Assembly: GCA_963966185.1 (NCBI GenBank)
Contig: CAWZYM010000045.1
Coordinates: 60,001-124,000 of the forward strand
Length of the DNA: 64,000 bases
Direction of reading: 5' to 3'
Origin: Rhabditoides inermis
Taxonomy: Eukaryota > Nematoda > Chromadorea > Rhabditida > Rhabditidae
Shown: in pieces, positions 25,871 to 40,042 of the stretch
Layout of the letters: every line of letters begins with the position of its first letter
Numbering within the stretch: position 1 is the first letter of the stretch
Translations under genes and position numbers: made by a program
Notes under the pieces: model-generated
What the model was told of the DNA's origin: nothing
Seen by the model: only the letters and a program-made list of their open reading frames with translations
Database searches by the model: none

Positions 25871-26812
25871 ACACTGTTCTCTCTCTCACTCTTTCACTCT
25901 CTCACTTTCTGCCCTTCTCTCTCTCTCTGTCTCTTTATATTTTCTGCTCTTCTATCAACGTTGACAAATACTAACACAAACTCTCGGCCGTTCTCTCTCT
26001 TCTTACTCTCATGTACCACAGATCACACGTTACGTTTCGGATCGCCGTTACGTTTCACAAAAACGTTTTTCCCCACATTTTTTCTCACTACCGTTCGGAG
26101 TTGCGCCTACTGCGCTCTTTCTCCTGGTTATAGTTGGCGGACCCAAAACAACGCAAACCCGGCGCGAATTAGACGCTGGCGGCGGCGAGGCGAACTACAC
26201 TCAAAGTGCGGTTTGGAGAACACGGGCAGAAAACGCCGAGAGAGTACGCTTTCGGGAGAGAGTCAGCGTTACCGGACACGACTGTTACCGGATGAGTTCA
26301 CATTCCTGCTAACATGATTTTTGGATATAGCTTCTTGAAAATTCTGGCGCGAGCCCTATCCTAAGCCAAAAGAGAGGGCGCTGCGCGCCCTCTCTAATAT
26401 GATAAACCAATGCATATAAGGAGAAATGATCAAGAATAGCTCCCCCTCCCATCACGATAGAAAACATCATCAATGACTCATTCTTTTCGATGAATCAGCG
26501 ATGGGTTACGTATCAACATGCACAAATTATTAGAAAATAAAATAGTGGATTACAACCGAAGTATTTTGAAACATAAAATATTTATTTTTAAAAAAATATC
26601 ACATATTAATACTGAATAAACACAGACAGGGAGTGCACGACTCGACTCGATAAAACCTCGATGAATGAATAAATACTACGCATGATGGATAAAGAGAATA
26701 GTTGACCGGGTTTAGGGCGACAGGAATAGAACTCTGATATCTACATTCAACACAATCCATACAACACGACTCGCATTGCCGAGGGAACCAATCAATATCA
26801 ATCGATATGCGC
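25684..26812. other. Intergenic region downstream of the DOPEY gene
   Basis: CT-rich simple repeats (25790-25935) and GC-richer sequence near 26100-26300. No gene recognised. Confidence 0.4.
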
Positions 26813-27256
26813 TCATAGCTGCCAGTGCTCTGCGAAGTCGACATAGAGAGCAGACTGGAGACGAGCGATCGCAGAACGGTACGACAGCGAGCCGGACAGA
26901 GCAGCCGCGTCCCGCAGACGACACGCCTCAATGGACAGAGTGGGCGGGGCTAGAGGGGCGGGGCGTACCTGCTTGTTGGGAGAGGCGAGGGCGTGGAAGA
27001 AGGGGCGGAGCTCGTCGAAGGAAGCGAGCATCTTGGTAGAGGAGAGAGACGCAGACAGCTGGCACTGCTCCTCGTCAGACAGAGCGCCGAACTGAAAGGG
27101 ACAGGAGGAGATGCACCTATTGAACAACCCCCATTCATTTCGCATACCTTGTTGACAAGCAATTTGTGGATTCGAGAGGCAAACGGTACAAACAGATCCT
27201 CGTCGGATGATCCAGATTCGACCACGGATGCAAAAGCCCACTGACACCTGGAAAGA

Positions 27257-27295
<39 letters not shown>

Positions 27296-29760
27296 CTCCC
27301 CTCCCTCACATCTGGAACTGTGCGAGGTATCCTGCGGGCAGGGTGGAGAGTGTCTCTAGTAGCTTGGCCGCCTGCAGGTACAGCCCCATCCACTGCTCGT
27401 CCTTGGAGGAGGCCAGCTCGTCGCCGGCCGAGGCATCGCCAGACAGCTGCTGCTGCACCTGAACCACCATTCCACCATCGTCCATGCTCCAGCCAGCCAC
27501 TCACCTGTAGCAGTACATGTACGAGTTCGGTGAGCATTCCTGGCCACATGGAGACGAGCCAATTGGGGCGGAGACGGAGCAGGAGGACACGGTAGCAGAG
27601 GAGGACAGCCGAGCGGATAGAGGCAGACTGGCACACGCGCACGTTCTCCGCCAGACGCTCTGCAGACACACCATCACTCCCCCTTTCCCTCCTCTCCCCT
27701 GTCCCTCTCCCTTCTCCTCTCCCTTCCCCCTCTCTCCTCTCACCCTGTATGTCTGGCAGTTGTTGTTGGTACTGGTCTAGTTCGCTTCCGAGGACGACGA
27801 ATGCGAGTCTCTTGAGTGCCTGGGCGCGCGCCTCGTACTCTGTCTCCTTCGACGTCATCAGAGAGAACGACGCGTTCGGAGCGTACGCGATAGACTCTGC
27901 AAAGCAAGAAGTACTCTCCATTCCACTCCACTCCACTCATCCATCCACACTCACTCAACAGGTCCTTGAACGACGTCTTGTCATGTGTCATCAGATGGTC
28001 CGATACGATCAGCCACTGTCGCAGCGACTGCTGGTCCATGCGGAAGAAGGCTGCAATGCACCGCATACACCCGTATTCCTTCTTATCAACCCAATCTTCA
28101 CGTCACATTCTCTCGACCTTTTCGTTTCCGCTTTCCGCTTACACAAGTCAAACAACTTCACAACTGCTTACACGAGTCTAGCAGGAGCTCGAGTGTGGTC
28201 TTCTTCCAGACGGGGCGCATGTAGCTGTAGCTGGACATGGAAGCCAGCAGCTGCGACGACGCAAGGAAGAAACGAGCGTTCCGAGCACTACAATCAATCA
28301 GTCACACGTCACACCCTATCCATGCCGTCATAACACTGTCAACCTCTTCCGCACAACTGACCTCTTCGCTCGTAGATAGGGGATGACATTGTTCCAGACA
28401 GAGTGCAGGGCTGGCAGCAGCTTGTCCTTCTCGTCGCTCCGACACACAACGTCTACCAACTCGGCCAGGTACTCAAACACATCATCAGTCTATCCCATCC
28501 TATCCCGATCGAATCGCACCTCTGCCAGCAGGAAGAGGGCCTGTGTCGAGTGGGCGGGGTCTCGCTTGTTGTTGTTCGTGTCCTTGAGCGAGCCTCGCAG
28601 GTTGCTGTTGCTCTTCTTGTCAGCTGTCAGGGCCAGGCCGGATGTTGTAGACGACCCTCCCGCCAGAGAAGACGCGTCCTGCGACACCGGACTGAAAGTG
28701 AACAGGTTAATATAAATATAAGTTACAAACAAAACAAACTACGAATGTGAAAGAATAATCAAAAGTCGAAAGAGGGGCGCCTGATAGTGAATGTAATGTG
28801 AGTGCTGACCGGTTGACGAGGGACATGGTGCTGCCTCGGAAGCTGTTCACTTCGGATGGAATGGCGGAGGCGAGTGGGGGCTGGGCCTCTACGAGGGGGG
28901 ACGCGTCCGTCGACCGCGACCCCTGGCCCCCCTGCTCGTGCCGCACCACCAGAGTGCGCTTCAGCCACGTAGTCGTCTCCAGCTGCCATCCAACCACCTA
29001 CAACACACACACACACATCAACCTCATCTTATAGAGAATCACGCTTGCACCATTGTATCGACTTACCATAATCTACAGTAATCCCTACTATACAGTAGCC
29101 CTGACCTGATTGACAGCCTCGGTGACCTTATGTGCCGCGTCCTGCATCTGCTTCCACTGCTGCTTCTCATCGCCCAGATACGAAGCGCCCGCCGATCGAA
29201 TCAAGTCACACAACATACTGAACAACACATCAACAATCGACAACACAGACAAACAAACAACTGACACGAAGACGAGGAAGAGCGCCCTTGGGCTGAGCTG
29301 GGAGAGAGGAGCATCGGCGATGAGTTGGTAGAGGGAGGCCCAGCAGACACGCAGTCTCTCGGCAGACTCCACGCGGATACAGCCATGCAGCAACTCGAGA
29401 AGGGGCGCCTCCGAAGGGGGCTGCAAACAGACAGCATCACACATGGCCCACGCACTCCCTTGCCACGCACCTTATCCGTGGCCGGGCCTCCCTGCTTGGT
29501 CTTCCCGCTGGCGCCAGTCTCCTTCACCGTATCCGACACCACTACCATCACCTGCAACACACACAGTGTACCACCCCTTGTTCCTGTCATTCCACCTCTC
29601 CTCTCCCTACCCTACCTGTTCCAACGGCAGCACATCCAGGCTCAGCACCAGCCGAGCTATGTCCATTTGAGCACGTGTGTACTCAAAGCACGGCTGAAAA
29701 CGATGAGTAACTGCATTACGGTAAATCATATTTGTCTCCTGCTCATATAGAGTGGTGCTG

Positions 29761-29812
<52 letters not shown>

Positions 29813-31809
29813 TCCCTCCCTCACCTGATCGCTGTCCCTGGGCCGCGCACCGCCTGCCGGAGTGGCGCCCCGCTCGAGCCAGACGTGCGAGAGCGCAGAC
29901 AGGAACGTCGACTGGTGCAGCTGCGCCAGCGGACACACCAGGTCCAGCACCAGTCGGCGCAGGTGCTCCGGCTCGCCCAGAGGCAGCTGCGGCTGCACCT
30001 TCTCCCGCCTGTCCTCTCCCTTCTCCTCTCCCGCCGTCACAGTCGACCACACCTCACACAGAGTCGTCATCGCGTTGGGCAGCAGCGCTGGAAAAGGAAA
30101 GTAAACAACAACAATAAACAACAAACAACCGACCTAGCATGCCCTTTCTGGCAGACACGGCCCACTCGCCGAGCCCCTCGAGTTGCGAGAGCTGCACCGA
30201 CGCCCCCTGCAAACGCCTCTCACCCCTCTCTTCTCAGCCCTCACTCACAGAGTTGCTGTCTCCGAAGCTGCTGAAGCTCTTGAATATGTTGGAGAATATA
30301 TCGGTGGCTCCTCTCGTGCCGGGGATGACAGCCATGGCATTCCCGACGGCGTTGGCAGCCGATGAGACGACTCCGGCGGCGGCGGAGGCAGTGTTCGGAG
30401 CGGTCGAGGAGGGAGTCTGAACACACACTCACTACACACTACACACAACACACCGCACTACACAAACAGCACATCGACCAATCATCCGAGAGCAAGTGTG
30501 CAGGCGGGATCCCATCATACGAATCAATATGGCCGAGACGCTGCTCACCTGATCCACTGCACTGGCAGACGGCGCGTCCCCCACACAAAAATGAACCAGC
30601 GTCGTCAGCGTCTCCAGCGTCTCAAGCAAATCAGTCAAACACCACGTATGAATTAACGCATCGCCAACATGTATGATATGGAGACAAGAAACTCGAAAAC
30701 TCATACTCGGGAAGGCTCAACAAAAAGGAAGAGGGGAAACGAGAGTGCATGTGTGCCACATACGATGAGCAGGAAGTTGGCAGGCCATCGCTCATCTGTG
30801 CTGGCAGAGTGGAAGGCGACGGCAGTGGCGGCCTCGATGTTCCTGCACAGCTGCTCGCTCACCCGCACACACAACGTCGGGAGAGCACTGCAACGACAAC
30901 ATGCACAAGGGAGGAGACAGCATGGCTGCCACTCCCACTGCCCGTCCACGCACCGATCCATCCATGGCAGGATGCGCACCACAAAGTGCAGCCACATCTC
31001 GTGTCTCTCCGGACGCCGTTTCAACGCGTTCAGGATAGTCAGCAGGAACGCCTAGAAACAACCATCTCATCTCTCCCCATCTATCCGCATTTCGAATAAG
31101 AAGTACGAATCAGAACTGTATTCATATACAACTACATTACCAATCGTATTGTATTTGAATGAGCAAGGGAGGACTGGATGTGGTACCTTGAGTTCGACGA
31201 GTCCCGCATTTTGATCCCTGAGAATGGTGCCACGGTAGCTGAGCGATGTGTGCAGGGGGCTGTGCCAGCGAGACGAGTGCTGCAATCACAACACGTCAAC
31301 AATACACTAGTGATACCAGGTGATAATAGTTCTATGTCCGCCTGCCCCACTCACCGGCTCTGCCCATATATGGCTGTGTTTGAGGTCGTATTCGAGTCTG
31401 ACTTGCGCGGCGGCGACAGCGAGTAGTGCCCGCTGGTACGCACACAGCAGGCCGCCCGCCCCACGCTCATTGAACAGGCAGATCGAGACGGACAGGGGCT
31501 GGCTGCAACACAACCATACACAACTCAACACTCACGCCCCGCCCATCTAATCCCCGCCCACCTCGCAGCTGATCCGTTCTGCTCGTGCACACTCGTCATC
31601 AGCAGATGCATCAGACACTTTTGCAACTTGCTCCGCTGCACAACACTCGACACAACCTTGAAAAACAACCAGTGAATACTTCGATAATCAAATATGGAAT
31701 ACCTGTGCCAGGTGCCTCGACTGCTGCTGGTTGAGTAGCTCACTCAGCTCGCACAACAGCTCACATAGGAAGTCGAGGGCGGCGATCTAAAATGACATCA
31801 GTACCAGCC

Positions 31810-31856
<47 letters not shown>

Positions 31857-34800
31857 CCCTCCCTCACCTTGCACTTCCATGCAGTGGCCAGGTCGGCGTG
31901 GGAGACTGTGGCGATGGGCGAGTGGACGAAGTATGATCGGAGGAAGTGCATGGATATGGTGATGAGCAGCTCCAGCAGGGTGAGGTGTCTGCTGTGGTGC
32001 TTCTCCCCTCCCCCTCCCCCGCCTGCCGTCGTCGCCGCCTCCTCGCTGCCATTCGACCAGAACTGCTGTCCCATGATGGCTCGCGCGTGCTTCCCCATCA
32101 AATCCACCTGCAAACACATAATGGTATACCATGGAATACAGAGTGTATCCTACTCACCAGACTCGCGCCTCCAGCCGCCCCTCCTTCCGCCACAGAGTGT
32201 TCCGTCGTGCACTTGACGAGACATCTGCAGGAGAACACCATGCACATGTCGCCCATGTTCACTGAGACTCACGTGAGGAGAGTGCTTGAGGGTACGCTGA
32301 CTCCGCGCGGGCGGAGCAGCGAGCAGAGTATGCGGAAGCCGGCCTCTGCCCTGGCCAGGTCGACTGCCCGTCCACTCTCGGCATAGAGGAGGAGGTGTGC
32401 GTGGAGGGGGTCGTGCAGCTGCTGCTGGCCACTCGACCCGCCCCCCTCGTCGTCCGTCGAGGAACACGACGACGACACTCAAAGCGACGGTGGTGAGCAC
32501 GCTGTCACACGGTGGTGCACGCCTACCAGTCGCCCCCGTGACTGCCGACTTGAGAACCTCCGTCGACGAGGCGTCGAACAGCTTGAACTCCTTGTCCGTC
32601 ATCGTGAAGATACTCTCCTGCAGAGAGTCCTGCCGACGGTGGCCCTAAAGTGATCGGTATCCATCAATCCACCCTCTCGCACTCGCCTTCTTGAGTCGGG
32701 GCGCGACTCCGTCGATGGCGGTGGGTGGAGTGGCAGTGGAGACAGCGGATGTGGAGGGGGCAGACGACGGAAGATCCTCCACTCGCTCCTTCTCCTCACT
32801 AGCCTCACTCTCCTCCTCACACACATCCGGCTCGTCCGACGGACCAGCGCCCAGACCAGCACCCGTCCTGAACCAACGCATTGAGAGGGATAGAGAGAGA
32901 GAGAGGGATAGAGAGAGAGAGAGGGATAGAGGGAGAGAGAGAAAGAGAGAGAGAGGAGGGAGGGGCGTGACTGACCTGAACACGACCTGTCTGGCGGCGT
33001 CGAATCGTGCCTGTGCGTCCACCTCGCTCTCCTCGTCGTCGACGACGCAGTCTATCAGCCACTGCAGAGTCTCCACCACCCCCGGGTCCATCCCCTCCAC
33101 CAGAGACAGCGACAGAGTGTCCACCGAATCCTCAAACACTCATCATCACAGCCTGACTCTTTGAAAATTCACAATCGGAATCAGCCACTTCGCCACGTTC
33201 ACGTACCAGCTGTCCATCTACATATACCAAAACAGCGAGGACACTGTTCCACACAAGATGTCTCAATATCGTCATCATATTCCCCCATTCGCAGTCATGA
33301 ATCACTCCAATCAAGCCGAGTCACCCTTCTTGCTATTTCGCAACACCTCGCAATCGCCGCCCGCCCGATTCGCGCCTTCTCCCCTCCTCCCTGCCCCGAG
33401 GTATCATCTCGACCCCACTCCACTCACTCCATACTCGCTCCCGTTTTACAACCCCCTTGCCTTGCACCTGTTCCTCCCTTCTCTGCCACAGGCGAACACG
33501 CCCCTCCACCAGCCATGTAAATAGCCGCTCCGACTGTGCATGTCATGCCTCCACAATGAGCTCCCGCGCCAACCCCACCAAGCCCTCCATCAAGAAGGTG
33601 TCCATCGCCATCCGCAAGCCCAGGTCGCGGTCCGAGATCGACAGGAAGATCTGTATCCGCATCTCGCTGGGCAAGCGACCGGCCACGCCCCTGCCTCCGA
33701 GGGAGAGCTGCAGCTGGCAGTCGCACAGCGCGCCCTCCAGCCAGCGTGAGTCTCTTCCCCGCCCCTCCCCTCTCATCCTCTCCCCTACAGCGTCCCCGTC
33801 TTCCCCGCCGTGTCTTCTCTCTGCCCGCGCGTGTTCCGCGGGGGGCGGGGGCCGCGCGTGTTCCGCGGGGGGCGGGGGCCGCGCGGGCCTCGCGTCGCCC
33901 TGCTTCCCCGACCTGTCCATCCAGCACATCGAGATGGACGCCGACGAGTGCGAGAGGGGCTCGCCCGCCCCCTCCTCTCCCCCCTCACTCTGCCTCCCTC
34001 CCACTCCACCCACTACCAATGATATCACAAACAGCATTCAACGCCTCAACATATAGACCCCAACCCTACCACATTTGTACATAATTGTTCTCGTTATTGT
34101 TATTATTGTTGCTTCGGTTGCCTTATGTATTTAATAGATCATATTGTTTTCCACTCACGGTGTCATCGTCGAAGTTGGGTTCCCTGTCGAGGTGTTCCAG
34201 TTCCATCCTCTCCCGTTCCCTCTGCTTCTCCTCGTCGCCCTCCTCTTCCGACGCATCTCCACCCTCCCTCTCACTCGCCAGCAGACGCCCACGCAATTCA
34301 CTCTGCCAACCACCACAGAACACGTCACTGAAAAAGAACACACATCGTTACCCCCCTTCTTCCTGTTTGCATTATTATTGTTATAGTGGTGAGCATCCAC
34401 TCACCCCTGCCAGCCGTCGGGCACGTGTAGATGATACAGTCTCTGTCGCTGATCGGCCGTGATGAGAGTGCTGGCAGATGCCCCATGGGGGAGGGAGGCC
34501 ACGTCACACGACGACAGACGCTTCTCCAGACGCACGTACTGGATAGAGATGCGCGCAGTCACAGGGTTCATCAGCATTGTGGACAGCATCTGTAACCATG
34601 GATTGACATGACTAGTCAATGAGAGAGAACGTCCAGGATAGTGGGGTGGTATTGTACCTGCACGATATAGGGCAGGTCGTTGTGTTTGGCGCAGTCTGCG
34701 AACCATGCGGCGGCGACGCTGCGGAGCTCCGTGCGGGCACACGACACAGACTCGTCCGCCAACACACCCAGCAGCACCATCACCGCACTGAAACAACAAT

Positions 34801-37800
34801 TCGTGGCCACGCCCATCATACATCATAGCTACATGGATGAGATAGTGGTGATGGATGAGAATGGGTGGGTGGCTGACCGATTGAATGGCTTGGCTGCGAG
34901 TGCGGGCAGGAGGGGCTGAGAGTGGCGGGTGAGCGCCCACACGCGGTGCAGCGTCCGCGCCGCGCTCGCACACTCCACCTGCAACACACACATACACACA
35001 ACACACAAGACAAACATGCGTACCTGATCACTGGCGGTGAGGCTGCGTACGATGACAGCCTCCAGGTCGGAGCTGGGCTGTTCTGGTCTCCTGGAGTGGA
35101 GTAGGAGGAGGAGGCGCGCGGCTCGCTGGTGACCGGCAGCCGACCACGCACCGCCCACACCCCGCCACACAACCACGCCGCACTTCTGAAAGCAGGCCAC
35201 TACGTGCACAACCACACATAAAACATTTGACAAGATGATGCAAGTACGTTACAACGTCACCCTCCACTTACCTCAAACAGCAGACTCCTATCCATCTCGA
35301 CCAGGTGCGGCCGGCGCAGCATCGGCTTGAGCAGCACCGTGTGAGACTCTACAACCATCAACCATCTCTCCCCCCCCCCCCTTCCCCTCTGCTCACCATT
35401 CAGCTGGTCGACGACGGGTCTGTTGAGCACTTCCTCGTGCTGATCCAACACACTCGACGACCGGATGTACGCCTGCGTGAGCAGCTCCAGCGCCAGACAC
35501 CGCGCCTCCCAGTCCAACTCCACCGAACCTAGAACAACAATCGTGAGAATCACCATCTCAAATCAAGTTACACATGATATACGGTTCATAGTAGTGTTTG
35601 TCTCGTACAGATAAAAAAATCGAACCTGAGGCACACTCACCCTTTTTGCCCTCGACCGCCTTTGTCCATCCATCCACATCAATCACATCCAGAAGACCGC
35701 GCACCCACGACGGCATACAGTCAGACGTCTGTAGACATACATGTGCGTCGCCCTCACACACTCGCCCACCTCGTCGAGTCTGCTGCAGAAGAGGGGCAGG
35801 TCTGCCAGCTGGGTGAGCAGCTGAACAGCTGCGGAGAGGAGGGGCCACCCGGGAGGGGCGGGGGCAGAGAGAGAAGAGCCAGAGGGGGAGCAGGGTGCGG
35901 AACACACTGACCACTTGGCGCCTGCAACCAGCACACATCATCGGCCGAACTGCCCACCCCACTCACCATTGACTCCATTGGGGCTGGTGGCGAGCGACGC
36001 CTTGCCCCTCTTTTCCTTGCCGGCAGTGACTGCCGCAGTGGCTGCTGCCGCCTTCTCACTACAGTACACCTTGCAGGCTGTGGCCAGGACGTCCGCGCAA
36101 GCAGACACACACTCCTCCACTGCTGACTGGTCTGCAAACAAACACATCAACATGGGAAAAGTTTGATTTCGTTCTTATACAACTACTATTGATGGCATGT
36201 CGTGGCTATGACTGACCATACTCTGCGAGTGTCTTGCTGGGACTGGGCGGTGGCTGTCTGCCTCCTCCAATCTGTCCCTCCACCGGGGACAGAGTGTGCT
36301 CCACAGCTGCAGCGTCTGTACCCGTCTCCGTGCCTACAATGCAACATCATTAATCATCACCCGACCATACGGATAAAGATATATGATTTGATAATATTGT
36401 AATAGAACGCCCACCCTCGCTGGCTCCTTGGCTCTTTCCGACTTCCTCGAGAAGGAGAGCAGCGACTCGCATGGAAGCAGTCAGGGCAGCCGAACGGACA
36501 CTCTCCGAACAAGACGAGGACGAGACGCCAGCACCCGCGACACCGCCCAGGATCCTACACAACATACAATCATCATTAAATCAATTGTATCAATGATATA
36601 CAGATACACACAGCTACGCCTACCTGCACAACAACCGCGGCAACTGCTTTCCACGCACCGATGCACTCGAATCGAGCTGGCTGAGATTAATGCACAGAGA
36701 CACCACCTGCAATAAAACGTAATCGATCAATCGATACAATCGAACAATCAAACGATCAAACTATCAATCAATCAACGGTCACCTTGGGAAATTGTACAAT
36801 GTGCTCAGCGGCAGCATTGCTGGCCGTCTCATCCTCACTGCCAAGCGAGGTGATCAGCCTGAAACAAGAACATAACCATCTTATTTTCTAAAAAGTTCGT
36901 TTTCTCGAGATAGTTTCAACTAAATGAGGTGCACTATTCAAAAATCCTACCTGTCGAACCAGTCGCCGATGAATATCCAGAGGAAGCCGGATTCGAGCGA
37001 GCCCATGAGCATATTGAACGTCTTGGTCATCTCCTCGCGACGACGTTGCTGAAACACACATTACCATCAATAATGATATACCACTTATAACATGAAGTTA
37101 AAACCATAGTAGGAATGTCCAATTGTGTTACCTTTGTAGCAGCATCCTCGTGTTCCTTCTCGCCTGTCGCACTTCCACTCGCAATGTTACTCCCACTGAG
37201 GCGCTCCATCGACCACACAGAACCCGCCATGGAAGAAGACGAAGGCTGGAGAGAGGGGAGTTGAGAGAGAGAGCGAGAGAGAGAGAGAGAGGGAGAGAGA
37301 GAGAGACGAACTCACTTCCTCTACGTCCTCCTTCTCGGCGACACAGACGAGGAGACGCGGCAGAACCTTGTCGAGCATCGGTCGCCCCAACTCGGGCCGA
37401 TCCTGGACGGGACAAGCATCAATCCACTTCCACCACAACCCACACTCACCTGAAGGTAGAGGAGCAGTCGACAGCAGCGCACTTCGGGGAACTGCGGCTG
37501 CTCGCTCTCCTTCGAACCCCCGAGAAGACCCCACGCGTTGCCAGAAGGAGGAGGCGCCTCAAATATACACAACGTTCCAAAACACGTTTCAAGTTCCGCC
37601 CACCTCAATGAGCCCTGCTTCTAGACACTGTTGGAGTGCTTGTTCGACGAGGGGAAGGGCGTGTCGGTCGAAGAAAGACACGTCGACTCGGTCATCGCCC
37701 ACGGGAACAGAAGACACCTCGGGGGCGCTCGCTCAAACACAACACTACATACACAATACACAATCAGCCACGAATCAATCAATCCACATACCCGATGGAT

Positions 37801-40042
37801 TCAAAAGCCACTGATAGAGACGGCGGTTGAGCGACATATCCCTCCGCAAAACAACGAATAGACAACGACGAAGAAGCTAAACATTCCATATTAATCTACA
37901 CTCCGCATTGCCTCAATTGCCCAAAGAAAACAAAAAGAAACGATATGCCGACCTGGACATAGTGGTCGTTGGGCAGGATGGCAGTGTCGAGGGGGAACGC
38001 AGCGCACAGCAGGTCCAGCAGGTTCCTCTGCACCAGCGGACTACCCGCGTCCTCCGCCGCCGCACACAGAGCAGCCACCTGCAATCGATCCATCCATCCA
38101 TCGATCCATCGATCCATCGATCCATCCATCCATCCATCCATCCATCCATCCATCCATCCATCCATCCATCCATCCATCCATCCATCCATCCATCCATCCA
38201 TCCATCCATCCATCCATCCATCCATCCATCCATCCATCCATCCATCCATCCATCCATCCATCCATCCATCCATCCATCCATCCATCCATCCATCCATCCA
38301 TCCATCCATCCATCCATCCATCCATCCATCCATCCATCCACCCACCCACCCACCCACCCACCCACCCACCCACCCACCCACCCACCCACCCACCCACCCA
38401 CCCACCATGTGCTGCTTGCTGTCTCCCACGAGGTGGGCCTGCTCGTCGATGCTCTTCGACTTGTCCATCTTCGAGTTCGTGTAGATCAACGCTGGCAGGC
38501 GGGCGGGAGGCGAGCACAGCACCGCCTCAACGGCACAAAGATCAATAAGGGGACCAATCAATCAACAAATAAACCAATCAATCAATTAATCAACACATGT
38601 TTCAAATGATACAAACCTGCCATAGACAGGCGTAGAACTGGCTGGCGCCGACGCCCTCGCACACTCGGTCGAGCAGAGCCATCGACATAAAATCAATCGA
38701 TACTAGCCAATAAACATACACTATCACCACCGAGCCCTGCTTCTAGAGAAGCAGCTATCACTATTGATTGATTCCGGATAAACGATTGATTGATTGATTG
38801 ATCACCACCATTGAATGAAACTTTGCCCCACCGCCGCCGAATGTTCGGTCATCGACAAGAATCCTTCCCGAGTAACCAGTGAGGCGGCGGGAAGTACCTC
38901 ATGTGGAAGCAGCTATGGCGCGAGGAGATACTAATTGGTACGGAAGCAAAGGAAACCCCGGAGCTCTTCACGTCAAGAATGGTACTCTAATGGTCCAGGA
39001 ATGATTATCGATCAAGTATCGTCTTCCCACCACTAACCTCGTCAGCCTACCTGTCTTTCCCCGGCGTTAGCCTATTATGTATCTAGCATCTTAGGCACTA
39101 CTGTATGCTTCATATCATTATGATTGTGTTGTCATATTCAGATATAACGATTCCGGATAAACGATTGATTGATTGATTGATCACCACCATTGAATGAAAC
39201 TCAAGCATTACAAATGTTTCAAAAATTGACGTTAATGGGGAAGAAATTATATTACTGTAACTAATCACTATCACACCAGATATTGTGAATGAGCAGACAT
39301 GAAATGACGGACCTGGGGAAGAACTCTGTTCCCTCTTCCAATCCGAGGAGCACAGCTGCGAGGAATCCGGGCAGGGCGGGCCGCAGCTGACCACCCAGGG
39401 GAAGCAGGTACAGCTCGAAGATGGACAGCAGCTCCGACTTCACCTGCAAATCAGCACAATGTACAACAGTACTGTATGCAACAACAGTCATAGATCACAA
39501 TTGATTGAGCAATTTGTGGCTCGCCTTGATGCCGCAGTGATCCATGAGTGGAAAGAGACCGACAGCGAAGAGGTAGAGGAGACGAGGCAGAGTCTTCCCA
39601 CCCAGAAGATCGAAAAGCTGACGGTACGTCTCCAGCGCCTTCAGGTGTACGCCTACAAGAATGAATAACATTTCCCAATCATCAATTGATCAATCACTGA
39701 CCCATAGGGAGAGCGGGATGGAGACATTGCGAGAGTCGCTTAGCTACCAGAACGGGCTTGGGAATGTCGCCAAACTTGCTGTTCGATTGGAAAACCTTAA
39801 AACAATTCCATAAACACACAAAAGAGAAAAGAGAAGAATAAAAGATAAGATCAAGATCCAAACCTTGGCGAGCTTCGCCAAAGCAGAAATCAGATCTGCC
39901 CATTCATTCGTGTTTTCAAACGCCTGAAAAACGTGTGTAAGTTTAAAGTGAAAAAAGAGACACACACCTTTAGCGCCTTATCGACTGCGAGCGTGTACGC
40001 CTTGTACTTGCTCGTGCTGTGTTTGGGCTGCTCCAGCTCCAT
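26813..40042 (-). CDS. pad-1: DOPEY/PAD-1 family protein (large multi-exon gene)
   Basis: Dopey proteins are very large helical-repeat proteins. With MON2 they act at Golgi/endosome membranes and link to kinesin and phospholipid flippases; the C. elegans member is PAD-1. The N-terminal Dopey domain is the diagnostic part: [68 protein letters not shown] and [10 protein letters not shown], then [17 protein letters not shown]. Dozens of short exons follow to the C-terminal [17 protein letters not shown] and stop at 26813. I chose 40042 as start because the Dopey homology begins almost at once; an in-frame ATG at 40099 would add 19 residues. Middle exons include a low-complexity Ala/Ser linker ([18 protein letters not shown]) and an acidic ERERME region. 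Internal exon ends were not all resolved, and 33100-34100 is the least certain part. Confidence 0.88.
33827..33880. repeat. Two tandem 27-bp GC-rich units
   Basis: GCGCGTGTTCCGCGGGGGGC begins each unit (33827 and 33854), and both are identical over 27 bases. In the DOPEY sense frame this would be a nine-residue repeat, PPPPAEHAR, twice. Whether it is exon or intron is unresolved. Confidence 0.8.
38089..38405. repeat. (CCAT)n then (CCCA)n minisatellite in a DOPEY intron
   Basis: About 250 bases of almost perfect CCAT tetranucleotide pass at 38341 into about 65 bases of CCCA tetranucleotide. It lies in one intron of the gene at 26813-40042 and yields artefactual open frames of repeated Trp-Met-Asp-Gly or His-Pro-Ser-Ile on the two strands. 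Confidence 0.97.
38770..38822. repeat. 53-bp direct repeat, copy 1
   Basis: It begins GATTCCGGATAAACGATTGA and is identical to 39149-39201. The two copies bracket about 326 bases in one DOPEY intron. Confidence 0.85.
39149..39201. repeat. 53-bp direct repeat, copy 2
   Basis: Identical to 38770-38822 and in the same orientation. The flanking sequence on the outer sides differs. Confidence 0.85.

Noticed and set aside
33457..34056. A 199-residue plus-strand open frame with donor- and acceptor-like sites
   Set aside because: It is opposite the DOPEY gene in a GC-rich region. The minus strand reads protein-like sequence ([20 protein letters not shown]), and the plus frame has no recognisable domain. 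I keep some doubt because the DOPEY exons here are not fixed.
38089..38405. CRISPR-like or telomeric array
   Set aside because: Four-base units without spacers and not matching nematode TTAGGC telomere repeats.
37896..38609. 221-233-residue open frames of Trp-Met-Asp-Gly or His-Pro-Ser-Ile repeats
   Set aside because: A tetranucleotide array is open in several frames on both strands. The flanking DOPEY exons splice around it.
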